The notes under the pieces: model-generated
What the model was told of the DNA's origin: nothing
Databases searched by the model: none
What the model saw: the letters and a program-made list of their open reading frames with translations, nothing else
NCBI GenBank assembly: GCA_016180645.1
Contig: JACPAV010000003.1
Span: 186,001 to 250,000 of the forward strand
Direction: 5' to 3'
Origin: Nitrospirota bacterium
GTDB lineage: Bacteria; JACPQY01
DNA: 64,000 nucleotides
Translations under genes and position numbers: made by a program
In this document: positions 18,101 through 25,597 of the stretch, piece by piece
Position numbering within the stretch: position 1 is the first letter of the stretch
Layout of the letters: each line of letters opens with the position of its first letter

Positions 18101-20272
18101 GGTCGGTGGAATCCCTGTGAGTCCCGCAGGTTTCCACTCGGTGTCGCAGGTGCCGTCGGCGCTGAGGCATACTTCGCACGAGGCGAGGCTCGATCCGACT
18201 TCCGTGATCGTTGCCGAGAGGTCGAAGCCGCCGTCCACGTGGGTGGCCGTGCTCGCGTTGGATGCGGTGATCGATCCGACAAGGGGCGCGGACGCATCGA
18301 CCGCCCACGTGAAGGACGCAGGGAAGGGGTCCACGTTGGACGCCACATCCTTCGCACGGACATAAAAAAGGTGGGAACCGTTCGTCAGCGACGAGCTCGT
18401 GAACGGACTCGCGCAGACACCATACGCGCCCTCGTCCAATTTGCATTCGAATGCCGCGCCCGGTTCGGTGGTGTTGAATGAGAACGTCGCCGCATCCTTG
18501 GCGGAAAGACAGGTGCTTTGCCCGGCCGAGCAGGGAGTAGCCGTAATGACCGTATCCGGCGGGGTCTTGTCGTTCACGATGAAGTAGACCGGGCTGAGGT
18601 TGCCGGCTGGGTCGAAAACACCGATGAATATTTGATCGTTCTGGTCACCTTTGTTATCGCCCACTTTCACCGCGGCGAACGCACCGTCCGAGGCGGCGGT
18701 GACCGATCCCAGAAGCGTAGAGAGCAGTCCATCGGCATAGAATTTGACCATCGCGCTCGCTTCCACGCAGCCGGCCTTGCCTTCAATCGAATCGTCGGAC
18801 CCCGGCGGATTCATCTTGACCGTCAGTTTGTCCGGTCGCGGCGGAAACGGCGGAGTCGTGTCCAAGGTCACCGTTTGACCTTCGGGCGCGACGGACACCG
18901 CGGTCGTCGCACGGTCGCTCATCACGCCATCGGTGACCGTCACCTCGATGATGAACACGCCCTTGGATGCGGGAGCCGTCCAGTTCACCTCCGCACTCCA
19001 CGTCGAGTCAAAAGACCCGCCGCTCGATTTCCACTTGAGATACAGCTTGTCACTGTCCGCATCCGAGACGCCGGCCTTGAAGGCGACGGTCGCCCCCGGC
19101 GAAACGGAATTGGGCCCATCGATCGAAACGCTCGGGGCGGCACCGGCTTTGATGCCGGTCTCGGCCGACGAAAGCACCTGCGCGCTGGGCGCCAGGCGGA
19201 TCTCGACCTGATCGAAGAGACTTTCCGTAATATCGACAAACGCCGAATTCTCCGAGAATCCCGGCCGGACGGCGCCAACGAGATAGACGCCCGGTGCGAT
19301 GTTCGAGATGATGAAATTGCCGGCCGAGTCCGTCTGCACCCGCCGCGTATCCGGCACCGTGCTCACGGTTACATCCCTCACGCCCCCGCCCCCGGAAGCC
19401 GTCACCCGGCCGAAAATGCTCGCCGCCGTCGCCTTGTCCTGCGCGGCCCGCTTCAATTCAACCGCCGAAAGTTGTGTCGTTTGCTTGGACTCCACCGCCA
19501 CGTCCTTCCACCGGAACGGCTCGAAACCGGGGAACATGGCTGCAAGTTTGTAGACGCCTTTTGGAACATAGATGATATTGAAGTTGCCATCGTCATCCGT
19601 CTTGGCAACGAAGTTGGTTCCGGGAATGAACACGTCGATGCCCAACTGGCTCGTGGCATCCGTCCTCTTCACCTGCCCCCTGATCGCACCGGTCTCGGCC
19701 AAAGAGAGCGATCCCAGGTCGATCTCCGTGCCGGGCGTTACCGCGGCGCTCTGCGAAAAAGCATAAACCTCTCCGGACTCGCCCTGCTTGTCACCCACGA
19801 TCATGTGGTTCCCAGGCGGTACGAACGGAATGACAAACTCGCCTCTCTCGTTCGAAATCGTTTCGAGGGAGGTGCCCTCAATGCGAACGCGCGCCCCGGA
19901 CACGGGTTGCTCACCCTCCGCCTGCCGACGTGGTTCGACAAGCCTGCCCTGAGCCTGCCGGAGTGCGATCCCGCGCACGCCTCCGCGAACGCCGCCCCTC
20001 ACCCCCTGCTCCGCCCCACCCAAGTCGATCCCCCGCACGCCCGATGCCGTGGCCACTCCCCGCACCGCGCCCGTGTCTTTCGCCGCTGTCGCGGGATCGA
20101 ACGCCACGCCGGTCACCGCCTCCTGAACCGCCTGCGCTTTGGCCTCGCTGGTCGCCGATCCCCCGGACCCCGCGGGTCCAGATTCGGACTTCTTGCCTCC
20201 GCAGCCAATGGGAATGGATAAAAGAAACAAAACAGCGAAAACTTTTCCAGCCAGACGGGTGACATCCTTCAT
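15119..20272 (-). CDS. Giant lipoprotein with regulatory/Ig domains and twelve NHL units
   Basis: The preferred ATG (20270-20272) follows GGGAG; the signal ends PIGC (Cys24) of a 1717-residue protein. The linker GAEQGVRGGVRGGVRG is followed by three carboxypeptidase-regulatory-like beta domains, a PKD-like domain, Ig-like domains (with CSAGQSTCLSAKDAATFSF) and about twelve NHL units. A typical unit is LYVSDSGNHRILIFDVTSI followed by VLGQ. The units fall in two sets of six, each opened by a Gly/Asn-rich 'LGH.D.SG' segment, suggesting two six-bladed propellers. NHL propellers bind proteins, RNA or glycans; here a surface adhesin or receptor is the best guess. It is closely similar along its N-terminal half to the 27766 gene. 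Confidence 0.8.
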   Translation of the reverse strand: MKDVTRLAGKVFAVLFLLSIPIGCGGKKSESGPAGSGGSATSEAKAQAVQEAVTGVAFDPATAAKDTGAVRGVATASGVRGIDLGGAEQGVRGGVRGGVRGIALRQAQGRLVEPRRQAEGEQPVSGARVRIEGTSLETISNERGEFVIPFVPPGNHMIVGDKQGESGEVYAFSQSAAVTPGTEIDLGSLSLAETGAIRGQVKRTDATSQLGIDVFIPGTNFVAKTDDDGNFNIIYVPKGVYKLAAMFPGFEPFRWKDVAVESKQTTQLSAVELKRAAQDKATAASIFGRVTASGGGGVRDVTVSTVPDTRRVQTDSAGNFIISNIAPGVYLVGAVRPGFSENSAFVDITESLFDQVEIRLAPSAQVLSSAETGIKAGAAPSVSIDGPNSVSPGATVAFKAGVSDADSDKLYLKWKSSGGSFDSTWSAEVNWTAPASKGVFIIEVTVTDGVMSDRATTAVSVAPEGQTVTLDTTPPFPPRPDKLTVKMNPPGSDDSIEGKAGCVEASAMVKFYADGLLSTLLGSVTAASDGAFAAVKVGDNKGDQNDQIFIGVFDPAGNLSPVYFIVNDKTPPDTVITATPCSAGQSTCLSAKDAATFSFNTTEPGAAFECKLDEGAYGVCASPFTSSSLTNGSHLFYVRAKDVASNVDPFPASFTWAVDASAPLVGSITASNASTATHVDGGFDLSATITEVGSSLASCEVCLSADGTCDTEWKPAGLTGIPPTYTCTATALTCTDAQNLTLNLRAIDQAQNVAIGTALSRKCDTLAPATTSDAPASWVNTDVTVTLTKTDAGSGTTGGSATTLFCKDPSDICTPDTGGTSATVTCAAGTVCQQYVRYFSRDAVGNQENAKSALVRIDKQAPSSSISSPVGGALFPVAGPTVNLTGTAADGSGSGIQKVDTSSNGGAAYSSATGTTSWSASFTATKINHNVRSRATDAAGNVETPSAGITVWLMEMFEADGAGHLDGSGNMVYTRGGINDPDGTGLNPTDGGDHSVGIAVDTVGNRLFVADMMYHRVLVFTLTDAPSNETLADRIADFVLGQADLYSTESATTSSRMNRPRGVAYNGDGATKYLYVSDSGNHRILIFDVTSITNGEAAIKVLGQVNFITGSANTENAGAGCGDGVGTSVTACGLNMPVGLAYSGNILYAADKTNNRILLYDVTAISDGEAATKVIGQADLTSNTDSCTQSGFSFGTRSVALDTAGSRLFASDNYRTLVFALPIGGPPGPNAANVLGAANFTTCGCPGAGQSAATCGVQGGAYVATAPKQFFQASSNAHRVLVFDVDAIVDAEAATAVLGQANYTDSAASVGTNRMSTPAGLVGDAGSGKLWVVDAGNKRVMVYAAFTTGSNASDLLGHFDASGAIYTANEAGNPRASAFESPNDVALDLTNGRLFASDSSNNRILVFNLNANRLLTDRTADFVLGQGNFSETASGATATTLNNPKGIDYDATNNRLYVADTNNNRVLMYDVASITNGEPAAKVLGQPDMTTVSSGTTQSKMYQPEDVAVRGGTLYTVEGGAGAGVGNNRVLTFNVGGVITDGQAAVNVLGQTNFNNNTNQCSRSRFHDAKRLALNGSGSLLFVADATNNRVVVYDVSTVVDGEEAANVLGQGSFGTCASGLSAGQMNQPNGLAYDTDNNWLFVADRGNNRTLLFDVSSLADGLSAKTEIGQADLISSTAKTDTGGQTSPTGAAFDAARDRLWVVDSGNHRILAYNIP
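19932..19960 (-). repeat. Short dispersed-repeat insertion inside the NHL lipoprotein
   Basis: The stretch contains 'caggctcagggcaggcttg' followed by tcgaacc on the minus strand, a sequence type common as a dispersed repeat in bacterial genomes. It encodes RQAQGRLVEP, which the paralogue at 27766 lacks between its VRG linker and RRQAEGE. Confidence 0.6.
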
Positions 20273-20353
20273 GACTCCCTCCCTTCGCCTTGGCATAGCC
20301 TCACCCCAAGATGCATCTCGTAGAGAAGCCTAGCAAAATGCCGCTTCGTTGTC

Positions 20354-20369
20354 TGTATCGCAGATCACC
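20354..20369. promoter_or_regulatory. Degenerate CRP-like site upstream of the NHL lipoprotein at 15119
   Basis: TGTATCGCAGATCACC matches TGTGA-N6-TCACA at 8 of 10 half-site positions, about 90 bases before the ATG. On its own it is weak; the perfect sites before both paralogues make it plausible. Confidence 0.35.
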
Positions 20370-20428
20370 AGCCGAGAGGGTCGGATCCGACGACCCCTCC
20401 GGCGTGTGGGGATTGGACCGGTGCGAGG

Positions 20429-21949
20429 TTACCCCCCCAGGCGGGTGAACTGGTTGGCGATGTACTCGGCGTTGCGCGTGGCAAACGCCATGATGGTGAT
20501 CTGAGGGTTGACTCCCAGTGAGGTTGGGAAAATGCTCCCGTCGCAGATGAACACGTTCTTCATCTCGTGGACGCGACCATAGGGATCGACAACCGATTCG
20601 CGCGGATTCGATCCCATCCGGCACGTTCCCAACGGATGAAACGCGCTCATCTCCAGGTGGCCTCGCTTCACTTTCATCGCTTCCAGTTTCTTGAGATCGT
20701 CCATGGACTTGAGCACGGGCATGCCGTGGAGCGTCGTGTAGACCTCCTTCGCCCCGGCCGCAAAGAAGATGCGCGACATCTCGACGACTCCCTTCATGAG
20801 TCGGTCCGCGTCGTAACGGTTGATTTGATACCAGACGACCGGTCTCCCCCAGATGTTGTACACCGTCCCCTTCGAAGTATCCGAGACCATCACGCCGAAG
20901 GCCGCCACGTTCTTGATCTGGGCCAGCAGGTCCGCGTATTTCCGTCCTATGAACGGCAAGGATGACGACATGAGCGAAGGTGGACCGTGCGCCCCCTCCA
21001 TCATGATCCCCAGGTCCTTGAACTGGTCCACGTAGTAGCTCTGGGGCACGCCATGCCAGCCGTAGATTTCCTCGTCGAATAGGGCCTGCACCCGCACGGC
21101 GGGATGGATCGTGAGGTTCTTCCCAACCTGTCCGCTCGAATTGAAGAGCCGGTTCTTCTTGAGAAAGAACGGAGTCATGATCGTTCCGCCCGCCACGATG
21201 AAGATCCGGGCCCTCACTTCAAAACGATGGGTGGGCTTGTGCGTTTCCGGATCGATGACATTCCCTTCTACGGCCGCCACGCGCCCTTCCGCGGTGCGCA
21301 GCCGCTCTGCCCGGCAATTCGCATAGACTTTCATGCCCATGACTACGCCGGCCGGGATGTAGGTGAGATGCAGGGCCATCTTCGCATCCGAAGGACAGCC
21401 AAAGCAGCAGACGCCGCATCCCCGACAATTCTCGTTCACGTTGCGCTTCAGAATGCCGTGGCTGTACCCGAGCTGCGCGGCGCCGCGACGGACCACCCGG
21501 GAATTGCGCCCGATCAGTTCCTCTTTCACGGTCGAGACGTTCTGTATCTTTTCGACCTTGGTGAAGAAGCGATCCATGGCCCGCGGCGAAACTTCGGAGA
21601 TCTTGAGATTGCGCTCCCAATGTTCGAGTACCTTGTCCGGCGTTCGAAAGCACGTTCCGGAGTTGATCGTCGTCGTCCCGCCCACGGTCCGCCCGAGAGG
21701 AAGAAGCACGGGAGGGATCCCGATCGTGGCCATCCCGCCGCCGTCACGATACATGAGCCGCGTCATGTCGAACGGCTCACGGTTGAACTGCTCGCGGGTG
21801 AAATGCCCCCCCTCTTCCAGGACGATCACGTCCCGTCCGGCCTCCCGCAGTTCCTTGCCGATCACCGCGCCGCCTGCTCCCGAGCCGATGACGCAGATCT
21901 CCGTCTCAAGCCTGAGGTCCCGTGTGATGTCGCGCCCCGTGACAATCAT
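20429..21949 (-). CDS. GMC-family FAD oxidoreductase with a cysteine-rich insert
   Basis: The frame is open upstream, but ATG 21947-21949 overlaps the stop of the preceding gene as ATGA and gives the normal N-terminus (506 residues). The FAD Rossmann motif VIGSGAGGAVIGKELREAG lies near 19-37. GRTVGGTTTINSGTCFR is a GMC signature, and the C-terminal HPLGTCRMG and GVNPQITIMAFATRNAE segments carry the active-site region. A C-x2-C-x2-CC-x2-C cluster (NENCRGCGVCCFGC, about 190) resembles that of long-chain alcohol dehydrogenases/oxidases. It pairs with a small subunit similar to gluconate 2-dehydrogenase subunit 3. The substrate, an alcohol or sterol, is unknown. Confidence 0.85.
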   Translation of the reverse strand: MIVTGRDITRDLRLETEICVIGSGAGGAVIGKELREAGRDVIVLEEGGHFTREQFNREPFDMTRLMYRDGGGMATIGIPPVLLPLGRTVGGTTTINSGTCFRTPDKVLEHWERNLKISEVSPRAMDRFFTKVEKIQNVSTVKEELIGRNSRVVRRGAAQLGYSHGILKRNVNENCRGCGVCCFGCPSDAKMALHLTYIPAGVVMGMKVYANCRAERLRTAEGRVAAVEGNVIDPETHKPTHRFEVRARIFIVAGGTIMTPFFLKKNRLFNSSGQVGKNLTIHPAVRVQALFDEEIYGWHGVPQSYYVDQFKDLGIMMEGAHGPPSLMSSSLPFIGRKYADLLAQIKNVAAFGVMVSDTSKGTVYNIWGRPVVWYQINRYDADRLMKGVVEMSRIFFAAGAKEVYTTLHGMPVLKSMDDLKKLEAMKVKRGHLEMSAFHPLGTCRMGSNPRESVVDPYGRVHEMKNVFICDGSIFPTSLGVNPQITIMAFATRNAEYIANQFTRLGG

Positions 21950-22434
21950 CTTGAGCCGGGTTCCTCGTTCCTGGTTCCTGATTCCTGGGCTGAAAGCTGA
22001 CCGCTGAGAGCTGATGGCTGCGCCTCGCCCAAGCACATCCGGTCGTACCCAAGCTCCCGCTCGACTTCGTCCATGCTGCAAAAACACATCCCGACCACGG
22101 CCTTGAGCATGAGAAGATAGAGGCGCCGTCCCAGCCACCGGCTGGATTCCCATGAGGAAAGGAAGGCCTCCCGGTCATCCAGGCTCATCCGTGTAAACCT
22201 GGAAAGTCGGAGCGAGAATAAGAACGGCGAGACCTCAATCAGGCGGAGGAGCGACCTCAGACCGGCCCGCTGTTCCGAAGGCATGCTGGAGAGCAATTCC
22301 TCGAATTTCGCGAGCCAGGGTTCACGAATATCCGCCACGGATATCTTCAATCGCTCCCCCTTGGGAATCGCCGCCTCGGCGAAAGCGATGATCAATCGCC
22401 GCTCGAAAGGGGAGAGGAGATCACGTCCGCTCAT
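21946..22434 (-). CDS. Gluconate 2-dehydrogenase subunit 3-like small subunit of the GMC oxidoreductase
   Basis: A 162-residue protein of the family that accompanies membrane-linked GMC dehydrogenases. It has FERRLIIAFAEAAIPKG near the N-terminus and helices ending YLLMLKAVVGMCFCSMDEVERELGY, typical of that family. The final ~23 residues (QPSALSGQLSAQESGTRNEE...) are encoded by a word repeat at 21958-22020 and look foreign to the family. Its TGA overlaps the ATG of the GMC gene, so the two are translationally coupled. Confidence 0.7.
   Translation of the reverse strand: MSGRDLLSPFERRLIIAFAEAAIPKGERLKISVADIREPWLAKFEELLSSMPSEQRAGLRSLLRLIEVSPFLFSLRLSRFTRMSLDDREAFLSSWESSRWLGRRLYLLMLKAVVGMCFCSMDEVERELGYDRMCLGEAQPSALSGQLSAQESGTRNEEPGSR
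21958..22020. repeat. 'gttcctggttcctgattcctg' / 'gctgaccgctgagagctg' word repeats
   Basis: Two word families lie side by side and encode the C-terminal tail of the small subunit. The second family (ctgaaggctgaccgctgaaagc) recurs at 34574-34598 between guaB and lon. Confidence 0.7.
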
Positions 22435-22522
22435 AGGTTCTTCAGGGAGTCGACTCGGAACATGCGCCCCGTTTACCGTGCGGCACGCAGGGAGTCAAAC
22501 CGGGAGGGATCGATCCCGCTGC

Positions 22523-23008
22523 CTACTCTCCCGCCGCCTTCGGTTTCGCCTCGAGCTTCTCGTTCAGTTCCTTCACCTGAAGGTTGACGGCACGCAGTCG
22601 ATCGGACAGGACCCGCGCGAAGCTCTTGAAGAGCTTGATTACGAGGGCGGGATCGGCGATGGCCAGCGTTTCTTCGTCCAGAGCCATCAACGTCGAATCG
22701 GCGCGCGCCGAGGCCTGCGCCGATCGCGGGAGGCCATCAATCAGAGCCATCTCCCCAAAATAGCTCCCGGCAGGAAGGGTCGCCAGGATTTGGTCCGCCC
22801 CGCCCGGCGTCCTCCGATGAATTCGCACCTCCCCCGACAGAATCAAAAACATGCAGTGTCCGGGATCTTTCTCGCGGAAAATGACCTGGTTTTGCTGGTA
22901 CGGCTGAATCTTCGCGTGTTTGAGCAGCTGGAGAATTTCCGCATCGGTGAAATCGCGGAAAAGGGGAACGTTTTTCTTGAGCTTGAGGACGAGTTCTTCG
23001 GCGCCCAA
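22523..23008 (-). CDS. Stand-alone cyclic nucleotide-binding domain protein
   Basis: 161 residues, essentially one CNB (CAP_ED) domain: VPLFRDFTDAEILQLL, then the phosphate-binding cassette GSYFGEMALIDGLPRSAQ with the ligand Arg. A short coiled tail (VNLQVKELNEKLEAK) follows. It has no helix-turn-helix, so it is not itself a CRP. Start is TTG 23006-23008 without a clear Shine-Dalgarno sequence, 15 bases after the HNH-repeat-like gene, and probably in its operon. A signalling role with cAMP or c-di-GMP is inferred. A second CNB gene sits at 58162. Confidence 0.8.
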   Translation of the reverse strand: MGAEELVLKLKKNVPLFRDFTDAEILQLLKHAKIQPYQQNQVIFREKDPGHCMFLILSGEVRIHRRTPGGADQILATLPAGSYFGEMALIDGLPRSAQASARADSTLMALDEETLAIADPALVIKLFKSFARVLSDRLRAVNLQVKELNEKLEAKPKAAGE

Positions 23009-23023
23009 GGAAGCGCAGTCGCG

Positions 23024-23656
23024 TCAGGCCGCGGTCGGTGGTACGGAAATGGCGATCTTCTTTTGAAGCTCGTCGACGGAAATATTCAGGTATTGGGCCG
23101 CGGCTTCGGCGCTGCCGTACAGGTCAACGTACATCTTCAAGATATCCGCCGGAGCCATCCTCTGTTCATCGCCGCCGGCGCCCTCGAACACGCCGCGCCA
23201 CAGATTCTCCAGCATCACTTTCGTTTCCTTCGAGAGCGGGATCGGCTTCCGGCCTTTTTCCCGCCGAATGATCTTCACGTTCTGAAGATCGGGGTCCTGC
23301 TTCAGCGCCTCCTCAAGACTGCCAAAATACTGGATCGTCTTCTTGTAGAGATACGACCCCGCTTTGTAGATCTCCATGATTTCCACCGATTCCCGCGTGC
23401 CGATGAATTCCTTCAGATGCTTGAGGATGGATTCCTTCGTCCACTTGTACGGTCCTTTCTGGCGGCCCCCGCCCTTCATCCGAACCTCGATGCCAAGTTT
23501 TACAAAGGCGCGGCGCAGACTCCCGTATCGTTTCTTGATTTCATCGAAGAGGGCAGGATCCAAACGGCGGATCTCGCGCCAGTGCATCCCCTGGGCTTTC
23601 TCCGCAAGAGCCTGTACCTTCTGCTTGAATTCAGCCTTGGTTGAGAGATCTACCAT
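23024..23656 (-). CDS. Protein with homing-endonuclease-associated-type repeats, putative DNA-binding
   Basis: ATG 23656 is chosen over TTG 23665. Two segments have the pattern 'W.KE.IL..LK...G ... YFGSLEEALK' (about 65-115) and 'MHWREIRRLDPALFDEIKKRYGSLRRAFVKLG' (about 25-57). These resemble the HNH-associated repeat found beside homing endonucleases and in regulators. The C-terminus (ILKMYVDLYGSAEAAAQYLNISVDELQKKIAI) looks like a Fis-type helix-turn-helix. No nuclease motif is present, so a DNA-binding regulator is inferred. It is upstream of, and likely co-transcribed with, the CNB gene. Confidence 0.5.
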   Translation of the reverse strand: MVDLSTKAEFKQKVQALAEKAQGMHWREIRRLDPALFDEIKKRYGSLRRAFVKLGIEVRMKGGGRQKGPYKWTKESILKHLKEFIGTRESVEIMEIYKAGSYLYKKTIQYFGSLEEALKQDPDLQNVKIIRREKGRKPIPLSKETKVMLENLWRGVFEGAGGDEQRMAPADILKMYVDLYGSAEAAAQYLNISVDELQKKIAISVPPTAA

Positions 23657-23689
23657 GGCCGGCAATGCTAGCTCTTTTCAAAAGAAATG

Positions 23690-24280
23690 TCACCCCCCCT
23701 CAAGTTCCAACAATCGTCTCTTAATATCAAGCCCACAGGAGAACCCTCCCAAGCCATTTGCGGGGGTCAGGAGAGACGCCCGCACTTGCCACGTCTCGAT
23801 GCGGCCCGGATGGCCGCGTGAGAAAGCAAGTGATGCGACCACCCGGTGACACGGCAGAAGAATCGGAAGGGGATTTGCGCCCAACGCTCTCCCCACGGCC
23901 CTGGACGCATTCGGCTTGCCGATTCTCGATGCGATCCACCCGTAGGTCCGCACCTCGCCGCGCGGCATGGATTTCAGTACGCGGTAGACCCTCCGCTGAA
24001 ACGAGCTCGCCCCTGAAAGATCAAGATCGAGCGATCCGAAATCGACATGCCGGCCTCGAAAATACCGGTTGAGCAGATCCACCGTCTTGCGGAGGAGCGC
24101 GGACCCCTCCGCCGTTCCACCACAAGGACTTCCGTGTCGACTCGTTTTCAGAAATTCCACCCGCCGGATACCCTTGGGCCCCGCTTGCACTCGAAGGGCG
24201 GGAAATCCCACGGTTCGGAGAATGGTTTCGTTCACGCCGTGCAAATGACTATCTTCCCGGTGATGTCGGAAAACGCTCAA
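23690..24280 (-). CDS. ogt: Methylated-DNA--protein-cysteine methyltransferase
   Basis: 196 residues. It carries the MGMT active site PCHRVV with acceptor Cys at about 144, preceded by RAVGRALGANPLPILL and the DNA-binding helix region FQRRVYRVLKSMPRGEVRTYGWIA. It removes O6-alkyl groups from guanine by transfer to its own cysteine. The start is TTG 24278-24280, backed by GGGAGGA five bases upstream; it overlaps the end of the HAD gene by 32 bases, so coupling is likely. Confidence 0.9.
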   Translation of the reverse strand: MSVFRHHREDSHLHGVNETILRTVGFPALRVQAGPKGIRRVEFLKTSRHGSPCGGTAEGSALLRKTVDLLNRYFRGRHVDFGSLDLDLSGASSFQRRVYRVLKSMPRGEVRTYGWIASRIGKPNASRAVGRALGANPLPILLPCHRVVASLAFSRGHPGRIETWQVRASLLTPANGLGGFSCGLDIKRRLLELEGG

Positions 24281-25025
24281 GAATGTCCTCCCAAGTCACC
24301 TCCGAGAGCGACCGGACGATCCAATCGGCCTTGTGCAACCGTGCCGGAGCATAACTGTTGGTCACGGCTAGGGACCGCATCCCGGCTTTGCGCGCCGATT
24401 CCAACCCCGGGGGAGAATCCTCCACCACCAAGCATTCGTGGGAGTGTATCTTCTTCGCCGTCATCCGATTCAACCGATCGAGAGCTTTCCGGTAACCCTC
24501 CGGATGCGGTTTCCCGCGGGCTACATCGTCCGATGCGACGATCGCCCGAAAGTGACCGTTCAGCCCTGCGCTGCGCAGAATGTGTTTCACCTCGCTCTTC
24601 AGAGCCCCCGAATAGACGGCCAGTGGCACATGACCCGCGGCGACCCGCACGAACCGGCGCACGCCGGGATAGATCTTCAGCCGGCCGTTCGCCAGGAATC
24701 CTCCATAGTGACGGGCTTTTTCCCGCGCGCACTTCAGAATTGCATCGCGGCTCCAGCCGAGCCCATGGTGGACACTGAACGCCGTGAAACATTCCCGATC
24801 ATTCAGCGCGAGGTAGCGGCGGTCGTACTCCTCCCGCGTCATGGAGTAGCCGCGGATTTTCAATACGCGGTTGAACATGGCGTAGTGCGCCGGCTCCGTG
24901 TCCGCAATCACCCCGTCGCAATCGAAAATAAGGGCTCGAATCACCCCACCACCTGAAACCGGCCCGGGGGGCCGAGATTTTCTCGGCCCCGCCGTGCGGC
25001 GGGGCGTTTCGGGTGGTGGGGTCAT
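24249..25025 (-). CDS. HAD-superfamily phosphatase, beta-phosphoglucomutase-like
   Basis: HAD subfamily IA. Motif I is FDCDGVIADTE (nucleophile Asp35 and Asp37 in the 258-residue form), with a helical cap, motif II AVYSGA, motif III Lys in RGKPHPEG and motif IV VVEDSPPGLESARKAG. It dephosphorylates or isomerises a small phosphorylated metabolite. The first 27 residues (Pro/Arg-rich) are encoded by a 78-bp nested palindrome. Translation could instead start at GTG 24942-24944, which begins right at the normal HAD N-terminus (VIRALIFDCDG). Which start is used is open. Confidence 0.85.
   Translation of the reverse strand: MTPPPETPRRTAGPRKSRPPGPVSGGGVIRALIFDCDGVIADTEPAHYAMFNRVLKIRGYSMTREEYDRRYLALNDRECFTAFSVHHGLGWSRDAILKCAREKARHYGGFLANGRLKIYPGVRRFVRVAAGHVPLAVYSGALKSEVKHILRSAGLNGHFRAIVASDDVARGKPHPEGYRKALDRLNRMTAKKIHSHECLVVEDSPPGLESARKAGMRSLAVTNSYAPARLHKADWIVRSLSEVTWEDILERFPTSPGR
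24944..25021. repeat. 78-bp nested palindrome (cloverleaf-like)
   Basis: The outer arms CCCCACCACCTGAAAC (24944-24959) and GTTTCGGGTGGTGGGG (25006-25021) pair with one mismatch. Inside are two hairpins: GGGCCGAGA/TCTCGGCCC and a GCCCCGCC-type arm around GTGC. It encodes the N-terminal extension of the HAD protein. Confidence 0.75.
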
Positions 25026-25060
25026 GGTCGAGCGGGTATCCTTGACCTGTCGGATGAAAG

Positions 25061-25597
25061 ATGCAACCGTTAACGAGGATGAAGACTCTGCTCAAGCTCC
25101 TCCTCATTCCGATCCTCCCCATCGCGGGAATTACCGCATGGATCTTTACCTCTCCCACGGCGGAGCGTTCGGGTGTGCGGCTTCTCGCCTCGGAAGGATT
25201 CAAAGCCGCCACGGCCGGGGACCTGAAGACCGCCGGCCGGTTCCTCAACACCGCCTGGCGGTTCGCACCGTTCCGTGAGAAGCGCAAGCCTCGAATCGTT
25301 CCCGTGGCCCAGCCCACCGCACTGCCGGCGTTGCGGGATCTCTTGTCCGGTAGAGCCCCCGCGGAGGAAAAAGCAGCTCCGTCGGAATCCGCTCTCGAAC
25401 AGCGCGCCGCGGAGATCAAGAGCGGACAGAACAGGGCGTTGGCCGAGGGAAACTACATCTGGAGCCAGCACTGGCTGATGGCGGGCGACAGGCAGCGCGC
25501 CGCACAGCTCATCGACGAAGGGCTCCGTCTGGACCCCGAAAATGCGAATCTCCAGCAGGCCCTTGCGGAACTCGACGCCCTCCTCGGCAGGAAGTAG
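25061..25597 (+). CDS. Membrane-anchored TPR-like hypothetical protein
   Basis: 178 residues with an N-terminal membrane segment (LLKLLLIPILPIAGITAWIF) and two helix-turn-helix repeat blocks with TPR spacing (ASEGFKAATAGDLKTAGRFLNTAWRFAP and MAGDRQRAAQLIDEGLRLDPENANLQQALAELDAL). Such proteins act as scaffolds. The family is not recognised. An internal Met (25079) is an alternative start. It overlaps the open frame of the FAD-linked oxidase. Confidence 0.55.
   Translation: MQPLTRMKTLLKLLLIPILPIAGITAWIFTSPTAERSGVRLLASEGFKAATAGDLKTAGRFLNTAWRFAPFREKRKPRIVPVAQPTALPALRDLLSGRAPAEEKAAPSESALEQRAAEIKSGQNRALAEGNYIWSQHWLMAGDRQRAAQLIDEGLRLDPENANLQQALAELDALLGRK

Noticed and set aside
15119-20272. Regular DNA repeats as a CRISPR array
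   Set aside because: They are degenerate, codon-phased NHL units of a protein, not identical repeats with unique spacers.
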